A stretch of DNA of 64,000 nt from Streptomyces hyderabadensis (GCF_020404845.1 NZ_JAIOJZ010000020.1:62001-126000), one strand, 5' to 3'; positions 40,559 to 50,269 are shown, numbered from the stretch's first letter. A program made the numbers and translations. The notes: a model not told the origin generated them from the sequence alone.

Positions 40559-41041
40559 ATGACGTTCAAGGTTGGCGACACCGTGGTCTATCCCCATCAC
40601 GGGGCCGCGCTGATCGAGGCTATCGAAACTCGCCAGATCAAAGGCGTGGACAAGACCTACTTGGTGCTGAAGGTCGCCCAGGGCGACCTGACGGTACGTG
40701 TGCCAGCGGACAATGCGGAGTTCGTCGGCGTGCGTGATGTGGTCGGTCAGGACGGGCTGGACCGGGTCTTCGAAGTACTGCGCGCGCCGTACGCCGAGGA
40801 GCCCACGAACTGGTCGCGTCGTTACAAGGCAAACCTGGAGAAGCTCGCGTCCGGCGATGTCATCAAGGTCGCGGAAGTCGTGCGCGACCTGTGGCGCCGG
40901 GAGCGCGAGCGCGGACTCTCCGCAGGTGAGAAGCGCATGCTCGCCAAGGCACGGCAGATCCTGGTGAGCGAGCTGGCTCTCGCGGAGAACACCAACGAGG
41001 ACAAGGCGGAGGCCCTGCTCGACGAGGTGCTCGCCTCCTGA
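40559..41041 (+). CDS. carD: CarD/CdnL-family RNA-polymerase-binding regulator
   Basis: 160 residues behind a GGAAGGGG ribosome site. The N-terminal RNA-polymerase-interaction Tudor-like domain is TFKVGDTVVYPHHGAALIEA, followed by the helical DNA-binding domain with NWSRRYKANLEKLASGD and LWRRERERGLSAGEKRML. CarD stabilises open complexes, especially at rRNA promoters, and is essential in mycobacteria. The gene is followed by ispD. Confidence 0.95.
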   Translation: MTFKVGDTVVYPHHGAALIEAIETRQIKGVDKTYLVLKVAQGDLTVRVPADNAEFVGVRDVVGQDGLDRVFEVLRAPYAEEPTNWSRRYKANLEKLASGDVIKVAEVVRDLWRRERERGLSAGEKRMLAKARQILVSELALAENTNEDKAEALLDEVLAS

Positions 41042-41089
41042 TCCGAAGGGATCCCTGATCCGACGGGATCCATGATCCGACCGGATCCG
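41039..41089. repeat. Three 17-bp tandem units starting in the carD stop codon
   Basis: TGATCCGAAGGGATCCC, TGATCCGACGGGATCCA and TGATCCGACCGGATCCG abut one another; the first TGA is the carD stop. Each unit contains GGATCC-like dyads, so the array can fold into hairpins. Confidence 0.88.
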
Positions 41090-41369
41090 AGTTCAGCGCA
41101 CTGAAATGCCGCGGTGCCCGATGACATCCTTGCTGTCGCCGGGCGCTGCGGCATGTTCGTACCCGGACGCGGTGTCCGGTTCCGGTATCCGGGCGTCCGG
41201 ATGCCGGTGATCCTCGTACGCTCGTCCCGGGAGGTTTCCCCGGGTCCTGGCGTGCCGGGCCCGGGCTGCTGGCTCGACCAGGGTCACGGAAGGGTCCGGT
41301 CAAGGCATCGCGCCCGGCACGGTGAGGCCATACCCAACTAGGTCGAGCACACAAACCTGACAGGAACCG
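41090..41369. other. carD-ispD intergenic region
   Basis: Together with the tandem repeat it makes a gap of 328 bp. It holds several CCGG-centred dyads (around 41160-41210) and no convincing ORF. The ispD promoter should lie in its last 100 bp, where the sequence becomes AT-richer (CATACCCAACTAGG). Confidence 0.4.
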
Positions 41370-42146
41370 ATGTCTGACGAATCGCGTCCCTCGCCCGCCG
41401 AGATGCCCACCGACACCCGTGCCAACACGCGCACCGCGGCCGTCATTCCGGCCGCCGGACGGGGCGTACGGCTCGGCCCGGGAGCCCCGAAGGCCCTGCG
41501 CGCGCTGGGCGGCACGCCGATGCTCATCCACGCGGTCCGGGCGATGGCCGCCTCCCGCGGGGTCTCCCTCGTCGTGGTCGTCGCCCCGCCCGACGGCGCG
41601 GCCGAGGTCAAGAGCCTCCTGGACGCGCACGCGCTGCCCGAGCGGACGGACTTCCTCGTGGTGCCCGGCGGCGAGACCCGGCAGGAGTCCGTACGGCTCG
41701 GCCTGGAGGCCCTGCCGCCCGAGTACGACATCGTCCTGGTGCACGACGCGGCCCGGCCGCTGGTGCCGGTGGACACGGTGGACGCGGTGATCGACGCCGT
41801 ACGGGAGGGCGCGCCCGCCGTGGTGCCGGCGGTGCCGCTCGCCGACACCGTCAAGCAGGTCGAGCCGGCCGCGGCGCCGGGCGAGCCGGAGCCGGTGGTG
41901 GCCACGCCGGAGCGGGCGCGGCTGCGCGCGGTGCAGACGCCGCAGGGCTTCGACCGCGCGACGCTGGTGCGGGCCCACGAGACGGTGACCGACGACGTCA
42001 CCGACGACGCGAGCATGGTCGAGCAGCTCGGGCTCGCGGTGGTGGTGGTGCCGGGGCACGAGGAGGCGTTCAAGGTGACGCGGCCGCTCGACCTGGTGCT
42101 GGCGGAGGCGGTACTGGCGCGCAGGAGGCTGAACGATGGGTTCTGA
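41370..42146 (+). CDS. ispD: 2-C-methyl-D-erythritol 4-phosphate cytidylyltransferase
   Basis: 258 residues. Third enzyme of the MEP isoprenoid pathway; couples MEP to CTP. Nucleotide-binding loop IPAAGRGVRLG near residue 27, VHDAARPLV, and the VQTPQGFDR motif are diagnostic, as is the Asp in TDDASMVE. It overlaps ispF by 11 bases. Confidence 0.95.
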   Translation: MSDESRPSPAEMPTDTRANTRTAAVIPAAGRGVRLGPGAPKALRALGGTPMLIHAVRAMAASRGVSLVVVVAPPDGAAEVKSLLDAHALPERTDFLVVPGGETRQESVRLGLEALPPEYDIVLVHDAARPLVPVDTVDAVIDAVREGAPAVVPAVPLADTVKQVEPAAAPGEPEPVVATPERARLRAVQTPQGFDRATLVRAHETVTDDVTDDASMVEQLGLAVVVVPGHEEAFKVTRPLDLVLAEAVLARRRLNDGF

Positions 42147-42639
42147 GACGGACGCGCAGGTGCTGCTGCCGCAGGTCGGGATCGGTACCGACATCCATGC
42201 CTTCGAGGACGGGCGGGAGCTGTGGTGCGCCGGGCTGAAGTGGGAGGGCGAGGGGCCCGGGCTCGCCGGGCACTCCGACGCCGACGTCGTCGCGCACGCG
42301 GCGTGCAACGCGCTGTTCTCCGCGGCGGGGCTCGGTGACCTCGGTCAGCACTTCGGCACCGGACGGCCGGAGTGGTCCGGGGCGTCCGGGGTGACGCTGC
42401 TGACGGAGGCGGCGCGGATCGTGCGGGCGGCGGGGTTCCGGATCGGGAACGTCGCGGTCCAGGTGGTCGGGGCGCGGCCGAAGATCGGCAAGCGGCGGGA
42501 CGAGGCGCAGGCCGTGCTCTCCGCGGCGGTGGGGGCGCCGGTGTCCGTCTCGGGGGCGACGACGGACGGGCTGGGGTTCCCCGGGCGGGGGGAGGGGCTG
42601 ATGGCGGTGGCCACGGCGTTGGTCGTGCGGGTGCCCTAG
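42136..42639 (+). CDS. ispF: 2-C-methyl-D-erythritol 2,4-cyclodiphosphate synthase
   Basis: 167 residues, starting inside the end of ispD. It forms the cyclic diphosphate in the MEP pathway. The zinc site is GIGTDIHAF (Asp19, His21) with a further His in the GHSDADVVAHA segment; SGATTDGLGFPGRGEG is the conserved C-terminal motif. The co-location of ispD and ispF agrees with the usual actinobacterial order. Confidence 0.95.
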   Translation: MGSETDAQVLLPQVGIGTDIHAFEDGRELWCAGLKWEGEGPGLAGHSDADVVAHAACNALFSAAGLGDLGQHFGTGRPEWSGASGVTLLTEAARIVRAAGFRIGNVAVQVVGARPKIGKRRDEAQAVLSAAVGAPVSVSGATTDGLGFPGRGEGLMAVATALVVRVP

Positions 42640-42819
42640 CCGGGCGGGGCGCAGTGTGAGAGGTGCCGCCGGGTGACGCGCCGTGCGGGGCTCCGCCCCG
42701 CGCCCCGCCAAGGGCTCCGCCCCTGGCCCCGGCCATGCCCACCCACCACCCGACTCGCGGGGACAAGAAGTCACCGCAACAACGGGGTGCGTGTGCCCTG
42801 GGCACTGCCCGGCGCCTAC

Positions 42820-42825
42820 TACCCT
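42820..42825 (+). promoter_or_regulatory. Probable -10 box of cysS, leaderless start
   Basis: TACCCT ends six bases before GTG 42832, with no ribosome site between. Confidence 0.45.
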
Positions 42826-42831
42826 GGACAC

Positions 42832-44232
42832 GTGACTATTCGCCTGTACGACACCAGCGCCCGGCAGATCCGTGACTTCGCCCCCCTCACGCCGGGCTGC
42901 GTCTCGATCTACCTGTGCGGTGCCACCGTGCAGGCCGCCCCGCACATCGGGCACATCCGGTCGGGGCTGAACTTCGACATCATGCGCCGCTGGTTCACCT
43001 ACCGCGGCTACGACGTCACGTTCATCCGCAACGTCACCGACATCGACGACAAGATCATCAAGAAGGCGGCCGAGCAGAACCGCCCCTGGTGGTCCATCGG
43101 GTACGAGAACGAGCGGGCGTTCAACGACGCCTACGCCGCCCTCGGCTGCCTGCCGCCCACCTACGAGCCGCGCGCCACCGGCCACATCACCGAGATGGTC
43201 GAGATGATGCGCGGCCTGATCGAGCGCGGCCACGCCTACGAGGCCGACGGCAACGTCTACTTCGACGTCCGGTCCCTGCCGGGCTACCTGTCGCTGTCCA
43301 ACCAGGACCTCGACGACCTGCGCCAGCCCTCCGAGGACGGCGAGACCGGCAAGCGGGACCTGCGCGACTTCGCCATGTGGAAGGCGGCCAAGCCCGGGGA
43401 GCCGAGCTGGCCCACGCCGTGGGGGCGGGGGCGGCCGGGCTGGCACCTGGAGTGCTCCGCGATGGCGCACAAGTACCTGGGCAGCGAGTTCGACATCCAC
43501 GGCGGCGGCATCGACCTGATCTTCCCGCACCACGAGAACGAGATCGCCCAGGCCCGCGGCTTCGGCGACGCCTTCGCCCGGTACTGGGTGCACAACGCCT
43601 GGGTCACCATGAGCGGCGAGAAGATGTCCAAGTCGCTCGGCAACAGCGTGCTGGTGAGCGAGATGGCCAAGAAGTGGCGGCCGGTCGTGCTGCGCTACTA
43701 CCTGGGCACCCCGCACTACCGCTCCACCATCGAGTACAGCGAGGAGTCCCTGCGCGAGGCCGAGTCGGCGTACGCGCGGATCGAGGGCTTCGTGCAGCGG
43801 GTCACCGAGCTGGCCGGCCGTACGGTCGAGCCGGCCGCCGAGGTGCCGCCCGCCTTCGCCGCCGCGATGGACGACGACCTGGGCGTCCCGCAGGCCCTCG
43901 CGGTCGTGCACACCACGGTCCGGCAGGGCAACAGCGCGCTGGCCGCCGACGACAAGGACGCCGCCGTCGCCCGCCTCGCCGAGGTCCGCGCCATGCTCGG
44001 CGTGCTCGGCCTGGACCCGCTGGACGCGCAGTGGGCCGGGGAACAGGAGCAGGGCGAGGACCTGCGCCATGTCGTCGACAGCCTGGTCCGGCTCGTCCTC
44101 GACCAGCGCGAGGGCGCCCGGGCACGCAAGGACTGGGCCACCGCCGACGCCATCCGCGATCAGCTCGGACAGTCCGGACTGACCATCGAGGACAGCCCCC
44201 AGGGACCCCGCTGGACCCTCGGCTCCCGCTGA
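42832..44232 (+). CDS. cysS: Cysteinyl-tRNA synthetase
   Basis: 466 residues from GTG 42832. Charges tRNA-Cys. Zinc-ligand Cys29 in YLCGATV, the HIGH-type motif PHIGH (37-41), WHLECSAM and the HGGGIDLIFPHHENE zinc region, and KMSKS (264-268) are all present. Length is normal. The upstream 190 bp has no ribosome site, so leaderless translation is likely. The mycothiol ligase MshC is a paralogue, but the length and the full C-terminal domain favour CysS. Confidence 0.96.
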   Translation: MTIRLYDTSARQIRDFAPLTPGCVSIYLCGATVQAAPHIGHIRSGLNFDIMRRWFTYRGYDVTFIRNVTDIDDKIIKKAAEQNRPWWSIGYENERAFNDAYAALGCLPPTYEPRATGHITEMVEMMRGLIERGHAYEADGNVYFDVRSLPGYLSLSNQDLDDLRQPSEDGETGKRDLRDFAMWKAAKPGEPSWPTPWGRGRPGWHLECSAMAHKYLGSEFDIHGGGIDLIFPHHENEIAQARGFGDAFARYWVHNAWVTMSGEKMSKSLGNSVLVSEMAKKWRPVVLRYYLGTPHYRSTIEYSEESLREAESAYARIEGFVQRVTELAGRTVEPAAEVPPAFAAAMDDDLGVPQALAVVHTTVRQGNSALAADDKDAAVARLAEVRAMLGVLGLDPLDAQWAGEQEQGEDLRHVVDSLVRLVLDQREGARARKDWATADAIRDQLGQSGLTIEDSPQGPRWTLGSR

Positions 44233-44367
44233 TCCGACCGGGCGGCGGGGGACGAGCCCGTAGATCGATTGTGCCGCCCGGCCCTCCGGGCGGCACACTG
44301 CACAAGACGCACGTACGACGCACACTCCCGTAGAGACGCGAAGTCGCAGAGAGCGAGACAGGTACTC

Positions 44368-45309
44368 ATGGCCGCGAACAACCGCCGCATGTCCGGCAAG
44401 AAGGGCGCGCAGGTCGGCAGCGGCGGCAAGCGACGCCGGGGCCTGGAGGGCAAGGGGCCGACGCCCCCCGCCGAGATGCGCAAGGGGCACGCCAAGCAGC
44501 GCGCCGCCAACGCCAAGGCGCGCCGCGCCGCGGGACGCCCGCAGCAGCGGCGCGGCGGCGGGCGGTCGACGTCCGAGCTGGTCGTCGGCCGCAACCCGGT
44601 CTGCGAGGCGCTGCGCGAGGGCGTGCCCGCCTCCACGCTCTACGTCCAGCAGTTCATCGACAACGACGAGCGGGTGCGCGAGGCGCTGCAGCTCGCCGCC
44701 GAGCGCGGTGGCATCAACCTCATGGAGGCGCCGCGCCCCGAGCTGGACCGGATGACCAACGGGCTCAACCACCAGGGGCTGGTGCTCCAGGTGCCGCCGT
44801 ACGAGTACGCGCACCCCGAGGACCTGGTCGCCGCCGCCCACGACGAGGGTGCCGACCCGCTGATCGTCGCCCTGGACGGCGTGACCGACCCGCGCAACCT
44901 GGGCGCCGTCGTCCGCTCGGTCTCCGCCTTCGGCGGCCACGGCGTCGTCGTGCCCGAGCGGCGCGCGGCCGGCATGACGGCGGGCGCCTGGAAGACGTCC
45001 GCGGGGACCGCCGCCCGTACGCCGGTGGCCCGGGCCACCAACCTCACGCGGGCGCTGGAGTCGTACCAGAAGGCCGGGCTCACGGTCGTCGGCCTCGCCG
45101 CCGACGGGGAGGCCGAACTCGGCGACCTGGACGCCCTCGACGGCCCCGTGGTCATCGTCGTCGGCAGCGAGGGCAAGGGCCTGTCCCGCCTCGTCGGCGA
45201 GACCTGCGACTTCCGGGTGCGGATCCCGATGCCGGGCGGCGCGGAGTCGCTGAACGCGGGTGTGGCGGCCGGGATCGTGCTGTACGAGGCGGCGCGCCGG
45301 CGCTCCTGA
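44368..45309 (+). CDS. rlmB: 23S rRNA (guanosine-2'-O)-methyltransferase, TrmH/RlmB family
   Basis: 313 residues from ATG 44368. The first roughly 65 residues are a basic disordered tail (KKGAQVGSGGKRRRG, RRAAGRPQQRRGGG). Then come the SpoU substrate-binding domain (VVGRNPVCEALREG) and the SPOUT knot: LDGVTDPRNLGAVVRS, VGSEGKGLSRLV and IPMPGGAESLNAGVAAGI. Methylates G2251 (E. coli numbering) in 23S rRNA. Confidence 0.92.
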   Translation: MAANNRRMSGKKGAQVGSGGKRRRGLEGKGPTPPAEMRKGHAKQRAANAKARRAAGRPQQRRGGGRSTSELVVGRNPVCEALREGVPASTLYVQQFIDNDERVREALQLAAERGGINLMEAPRPELDRMTNGLNHQGLVLQVPPYEYAHPEDLVAAAHDEGADPLIVALDGVTDPRNLGAVVRSVSAFGGHGVVVPERRAAGMTAGAWKTSAGTAARTPVARATNLTRALESYQKAGLTVVGLAADGEAELGDLDALDGPVVIVVGSEGKGLSRLVGETCDFRVRIPMPGGAESLNAGVAAGIVLYEAARRRS

Positions 45310-45349
45310 ACGGGTGTTCGCCGAATAGCTCAAACGGGGTGTTCGAGGC

Positions 45350-45379
45350 TGTCCGGACATGCTTGACGCGGTCCGGACA
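45350..45379. promoter_or_regulatory. Two GTCCGGAC palindromes upstream of the DoxX gene
   Basis: GTCCGGAC at 45351-45358 and 45371-45378 lie exactly 20 bp apart, i.e. about two helical turns. This suits two dimers of one regulator. The DoxX start is about 50 bp downstream. Confidence 0.55.
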
Positions 45380-45426
45380 GATCGGGGCGGTCAAGGCAGT
45401 GTCCTAACGACACATCACTCGGTTAG

Positions 45427-47145
45427 ATGAGTGTGGACACCAGAACACCCCGCACACCCACGGGGGACCGCTCGTCGGGATACGACGACGCTCCCGCGCT
45501 GAGCATGGTGAAGGTGCCGAGCGATCCGGCCCAGGTCATCGTCAACCACGCGAGTTTCCGCGTGCAGTTCGGTGCCTCCGCGCGGCGGACCCAGTCCCCG
45601 CGGATCGCGCGGCACCTGAGCGCCACCCAGGACACCGCCCGCATGCCCGCCGCCCCGGCCGCGGGCCGCCGCCGCGCCGTCGTGTGGAGCGGGCGGTCCG
45701 ACCCGGACGACACCGGCGCGCACCGGCTGCTCCAGGCGGTGCGGGCGGGAGCCGGGCACCACGCCGACGACCCGGCCGCCGACCTCTCCGCCGACGCCGG
45801 GGCCACACAGGTCATCCCCCGGGTCGACCTCGACGACGGCCCCGCCACCCAGACGCTCGAAACCCCCCTCGTCGGCGCCCAGCGCGGCCCCGTCCCCGAG
45901 GGCACCCGGCTGCTGCCCGCGATGCGCACCGTGGGCAGCGCCTACGACGAGCCCGCGTACGGCGGGCCCGGCTACGACGGTGCCCCCTACGGCGAAGCCG
46001 CCTACGGCACCGAGGACTTCGCCGCCGGCTACGCCGACGACCCGGACCAGGACGAGCCGCGCGGCAGGCGCCGCACCGACGACCCGGCCCGCCACGCCTA
46101 CTTCCCCGGCCGCCGGATGAACCTCGGCGTCGTCCTGCTGCCCCTGCGCGTCTTCCTCGGCTTCATCTCCATCTACGCCGGCATGGGCAAGCTCTGCGAC
46201 CCCGTCTACTTCGACGGCGGCGAACGCGGCTCCATGGTCAAGTGGCTGAACACCCTGCACCCCTGGGACGTCGCCGAGCCGCTGCGCCAGTTCGCCCTGG
46301 CCCACCCGGTGGGCGCCGGGCTGGTCATCGCCTTCCTCCAGGTGCTGGTGGGCGTCCTCACCGTCCTCGGCTGCTGGCAGCGCGTGGCCGCCGTCATCGG
46401 CGCCGGACTGTCCGCCGCGCTCCTCGTCACCGTCAGCTGGAAGAGCGTCCCGGTCTACGACGCGCCCGACATCATCTACCTCGCCGCATGGTCCCCGCTG
46501 ATCATCGCCGGGGCGCCCGTCTACTCCGTGGACGGCAGGCTCGCGGGCAGCGCCTGGCGCCGGCTCGGCCCCCGCTCCGACATCTGGGACCTGCGCCGCT
46601 ACGTCCTGCGCCGCGGCGCCGTGATCACCTTCCTGGTCGCCGGTGTCACCCTCCTCGTCGGCTCGGTCCTCGGCGGTGCCGTCCGGGACGCCGACCGCGT
46701 GGTCGTCCCCGGGCCCGGCGAGGCCCCGCGCAACGAGCTGCCCGGCTCCCCGCTCCCGCAGGAGCCCGGCACCCGCGAGCCGGAGTCCTCGTCCCCGGAG
46801 GCCTCCGCATCCCCCACCCAGGGCGCCACCAGCGGCGCGTCCACCCCCTCCGAGGACGCGGCGACCGCTCCGGGCGCGACTCGCGACAGCAGCGGCACCT
46901 CCAGCGGCGGCGGTACGCCGAGCCAGACCCAGGGCACGACGGGCGGCCAGGCCCCGCCCCGGCAGTCGGCTCCGGGCGGCGGCCAGGCGCCGAGCACCAC
47001 GGCGGGCCCGACCGCGGGCGGCACCTCGACCGGCGGCAGCGGCGGCAGCGGCGGCTCCAGCGGCTCCACCGGGAGCGGCGACGCCGACGGTTCCTCCTCC
47101 ACCGGAGAGCCCGGCGGACGCCTGGTCGGCGGCCTCCTGGGCTAG
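45427..47145 (+). CDS. DoxX-family membrane protein with long disordered ends
   Basis: 572 residues. A hydrophilic N-terminus of about 230 residues with Tyr/Gly/Ala repeats (YDEPAYGGPGYDGAPYGEAA) precedes a DoxX domain with helices LGVVLLPLRVFLGFISIYAG, VGAGLVIAFLQVLVGVLTVL, VAAVIGAGLSAALLVTVSW and DIIYLAAWSPLIIAGAPVY. A fifth helix (AVITFLVAGVTLLVGSVLG) leads to an extracellular Ser/Gly/Thr-rich tail of about 150 residues. DoxX proteins are linked to thiol or redox processes in membranes; function unproven. Confidence 0.85.
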   Translation: MSVDTRTPRTPTGDRSSGYDDAPALSMVKVPSDPAQVIVNHASFRVQFGASARRTQSPRIARHLSATQDTARMPAAPAAGRRRAVVWSGRSDPDDTGAHRLLQAVRAGAGHHADDPAADLSADAGATQVIPRVDLDDGPATQTLETPLVGAQRGPVPEGTRLLPAMRTVGSAYDEPAYGGPGYDGAPYGEAAYGTEDFAAGYADDPDQDEPRGRRRTDDPARHAYFPGRRMNLGVVLLPLRVFLGFISIYAGMGKLCDPVYFDGGERGSMVKWLNTLHPWDVAEPLRQFALAHPVGAGLVIAFLQVLVGVLTVLGCWQRVAAVIGAGLSAALLVTVSWKSVPVYDAPDIIYLAAWSPLIIAGAPVYSVDGRLAGSAWRRLGPRSDIWDLRRYVLRRGAVITFLVAGVTLLVGSVLGGAVRDADRVVVPGPGEAPRNELPGSPLPQEPGTREPESSSPEASASPTQGATSGASTPSEDAATAPGATRDSSGTSSGGGTPSQTQGTTGGQAPPRQSAPGGGQAPSTTAGPTAGGTSTGGSGGSGGSSGSTGSGDADGSSSTGEPGGRLVGGLLG

Positions 47146-47164
47146 CGGCGGCGCACCCCCCTCA

Positions 47165-47225
47165 GTACGCCAACAAGCAGCAGGGCCCCGCACATCGCGT
47201 GCGGGGCCCTGCTGCTCGGCGTACG
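47165..47225. terminator. Strong bidirectional terminator between convergent genes
   Basis: AGCAGCAGGGCCCCGCAC pairs with its complement around a short loop; an outer GTACGCC/GGCGTAC stem extends it. It lies between the DoxX and nucleotidyltransferase genes. Confidence 0.9.
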
Positions 47226-47241
47226 CCTGCGTACGGGAGTC

Positions 47242-47979
47242 TCAGCGGCCGGACAGCGCCGCCAGCTCCCTGGCCGCCTCCGTCAGGTCCTTCGCGGTGT
47301 CGATCGCGCGCCAGTAGGAGCCCTGCGGGATCGGGAAACCGGCCAGCCGGCGCTCGCGGGCCAGCCGGGGGAAGGTGGTGCGCTCGTGGTCGCCGCGTTC
47401 CGGGAGCATCGCGGCGAACTCGGGCGAGAAGACGTACACGCCCGCGTTGATCTCGAAGGTCGACGGGGGCGCCTCGATGAAGTCGGTGATGTGGCCGAAG
47501 CCGTCCGTCTGCACGGCGCCCCACGGCAGCCGCGGGCGGGCCAGGGCGAGGGTCGCGACGGCGTCCCGCTCGGCGTGGAAGTCGGCCATGTCGCGCAGCG
47601 AGAAACGGGTCCAGATGTCGCCGTTGGTGGCGTACCAGGGCCGGTCCGGGTGGGGCAGGCGGGCGGCGGCGTACCTGAGGCCGCCGCCGCGGCCGAGCGG
47701 CTCGGTCTCCACGACGGTGGTGACGGACAGCGGCAGGTCGGCGCCCGCCAGCCACTTCTGCAGCACCTCGGCCAGATGACCGCAGGAGACCACGACGTCG
47801 GTGACGCCCTCCTCGGCGAGCCAGGCGAGCTGGTGGCCGATGATCGGAGTCCCGGTGCCCGGGATCTCGACCATCGGCTTGGGCCGGTCGTCGGTGTAGG
47901 GGCGCAGCCGGGAACCCTGCCCGCCGGCCAGGACGACGGCTTGAACGGGGCGGCGGGACGCGGCGTTCGGATCGGTCAT
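47242..47979 (-). CDS. NDP-sugar nucleotidyltransferase family protein
   Basis: 245 residues. The nucleotide-binding signature VVLAGGQGSRLRPYT and KPMVEI are at the N-terminus; NGDIW provides the metal-binding Asp. This is a RfbA/GlmU-type transferase domain without an added acyltransferase part, consistent with a mannose-1-phosphate guanylyltransferase-like or glucose-1-phosphate thymidylyltransferase-like enzyme. It is probably involved in sugar activation for glycosylation; the substrate is unproven. Confidence 0.88.
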   Translation of the reverse strand: MTDPNAASRRPVQAVVLAGGQGSRLRPYTDDRPKPMVEIPGTGTPIIGHQLAWLAEEGVTDVVVSCGHLAEVLQKWLAGADLPLSVTTVVETEPLGRGGGLRYAAARLPHPDRPWYATNGDIWTRFSLRDMADFHAERDAVATLALARPRLPWGAVQTDGFGHITDFIEAPPSTFEINAGVYVFSPEFAAMLPERGDHERTTFPRLARERRLAGFPIPQGSYWRAIDTAKDLTEAARELAALSGR

Positions 47980-48037
47980 GCCCGAACTGTACGCGGCGCC
48001 CCGCTCGCCCCCGAAGGGCGCCGAGCCCTGCCGGGTC

Positions 48038-48496
48038 CTAGCCGTGCGCGGCCAGGACGCCCGAGGCGAAGGCGGTGTCGCAGACGGGGCGGGCGTACGA
48101 CTGGGCGCGCGTCGGGCCGTAGGCCTTCACCGCGGCGCGGCCGAGGGCGCGGGCGATGGTCGCGCAGTGGTCGGCCAGCGACGGGCGCTCGTTCACCGCC
48201 TGCTGGAGGTGGGTGAGGGCGACGCCCGGGTCCTCCTCCTGCAGCTCGGTCAGCAGCCGGTCGCGCAGCACCTCGTGCGGGGCGCGGGCGGAGGAGGCCT
48301 TGGCGGAGGAGGCCTCCGACGCGGCGAGCACCGAGTCCGAGGGATCCCCGGACCAGTTGACGCGGGTGACCGCGAGAGTCCCGGAGAGCACCAGGACGAC
48401 GGGCAGGACGAAGGCGAGAGAGCGGCCGATCCGGCGGGCGGGGCCCCGGCCGCGTCGCGTCTGTCGGGTGGTGGAGTGCTTCACGGAGTGCTTCAC
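48038..48496 (-). CDS. Membrane-anchored protein of unknown function
   Basis: 152 residues from GTG 48494-48496, or 148 from the in-frame GTG at 48482-48484; the two starts are in a direct repeat GTGAAGCACTCC. A basic N-terminus and one hydrophobic helix (LAFVLPVVLVLSGTLAV) suggest a signal anchor. The outside part has LLTELQEEDPGVALTHLQQA and two Cys (DHCATIARAL, PVCDTAF). Not recognised. Confidence 0.75.
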   Translation of the reverse strand: MKHSVKHSTTRQTRRGRGPARRIGRSLAFVLPVVLVLSGTLAVTRVNWSGDPSDSVLAASEASSAKASSARAPHEVLRDRLLTELQEEDPGVALTHLQQAVNERPSLADHCATIARALGRAAVKAYGPTRAQSYARPVCDTAFASGVLAAHG

Positions 48497-48631
48497 GCGA
48501 GTGAGGGTAGCGCCCGGTAATGATTTGGCGACATTTAGTCACCCCTTCGGGGGATGAAGAGCGGCTCGCGGCGCGGTAGAGGATTGACGAACACCGGTCG
48601 AAACGTCCGTTGTGCCGGGGTATTTGTCGAC
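48497..48631. other. Short gene-free stretch
   Basis: Promoter region of the leftward unknown gene and the sequence before the msiK terminator. No distinct site identified. Confidence 0.3.
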
Positions 48632-48672
48632 AACGAAAAGGGCCCCGCAGCAGGCTGCGGGGCCCTTTTCGT
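48632..48672 (-). terminator. Terminator of msiK
   Basis: ACGAAAAGGGCCCCGCAG and CTGCGGGGCCCTTTTCGT are perfect complements around a CAGG-type loop. It lies 100 bp beyond the msiK stop on the minus strand. Confidence 0.88.
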
Positions 48673-48750
48673 CAACGCGGGTGAAATCACCCGGTCGCGT
48701 GGTTTCTCAGCGGGAGGTTTCGCGGGCGGCTCTCCCGCGACCGCGTGACC

Positions 48751-48770
48751 GCGCTCAGTCGCTCAGTCGC

Positions 48771-48774
<4 letters not shown>
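48751..48774. repeat. Three-copy 8-bp repeat at the msiK stop
   Basis: CGCTCAGT occurs three times in tandem; the msiK stop codon (minus strand) falls in the third copy. Slippage would alter or move the stop. Confidence 0.7.
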
Positions 48775-49907
<1,133 letters not shown>

Positions 49908-49967
49908 GGTGAATGGGCCCCCTTCTACCGGCAGGAACGTGCCGGACGATCCGTTGTAGGAAGGTGG

Positions 49968-49979
49968 TGGTGTAGTCCA
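49968..49979. promoter_or_regulatory. DasR-like (dre) site upstream of msiK
   Basis: TGGTGTAGTCCA matches the core TGGTCTAGACCA at 10 of 12 bases. It lies about 60 bp upstream of the msiK start. Control of msiK by the GlcNAc-sensing DasR repressor is plausible; two core mismatches make this only a candidate. Confidence 0.4.
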
Positions 49980-50126
49980 CACGGGTGAAGCTGAGCAGGA
50001 CGGTACCCGGCGTTCACCTGATCTGTCAGTAGCTGGGAGTCTGTGAATTCCGCCGAAACTTTCGAATCACATCGTTCACCGGCTCTGTGTACAGTGGAGC
50101 AGCCCGCGCGCGCCCGTCGCGCGCCT

Positions 50127-50200
50127 GCCTCCTTAGCTCAGCTGGTCAGAGCGCCGCTCTTGTAAAGCGAAGGTCGTCGGTTCGAATCCGACAGGGGGCT
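50127..50200 (+). tRNA. tRNA-Thr (anticodon TGT)
   Basis: 74 nt cloverleaf: acceptor arm GCCTCCT pairs with AGGGGGC, the D arm is AGCTCAGCTGGTCAGAGC, the anticodon loop CTTGTAA gives TGT (reads ACA), and the T arm has GGTTCGAATCC. The 3' CCA is not encoded. A stem-loop terminator follows at once. Confidence 0.95.
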
Positions 50201-50210
50201 CCGCACCAAG

Positions 50211-50248
50211 CCGACGCCCCCGCGATCCACTGATCGCGGGGGCGTCGG
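50211..50248 (+). terminator. Terminator after tRNA-Thr
   Basis: CCGACGCCCCCGCGATC and GATCGCGGGGGCGTCGG pair perfectly around a four-base loop, 10 bases past the tRNA. Confidence 0.9.
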
Positions 50249-50269
50249 CCGTGGTGCGTGTGCGGGGTG

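Noticed and set aside
42070..45360. 1096-codon open frame on the minus strand over ispD-ispF-cysS-rlmB
   Set aside because: It mirrors four recognised plus-strand genes and carries no recognisable domain.
50127..50200. tRNA-Thr as an integration site for the injection-system cluster
   Set aside because: The tRNA is intact, no partial copy of its 3' end was seen further along, no integrase is present, and a core-like peptidase gene separates it from the cluster.
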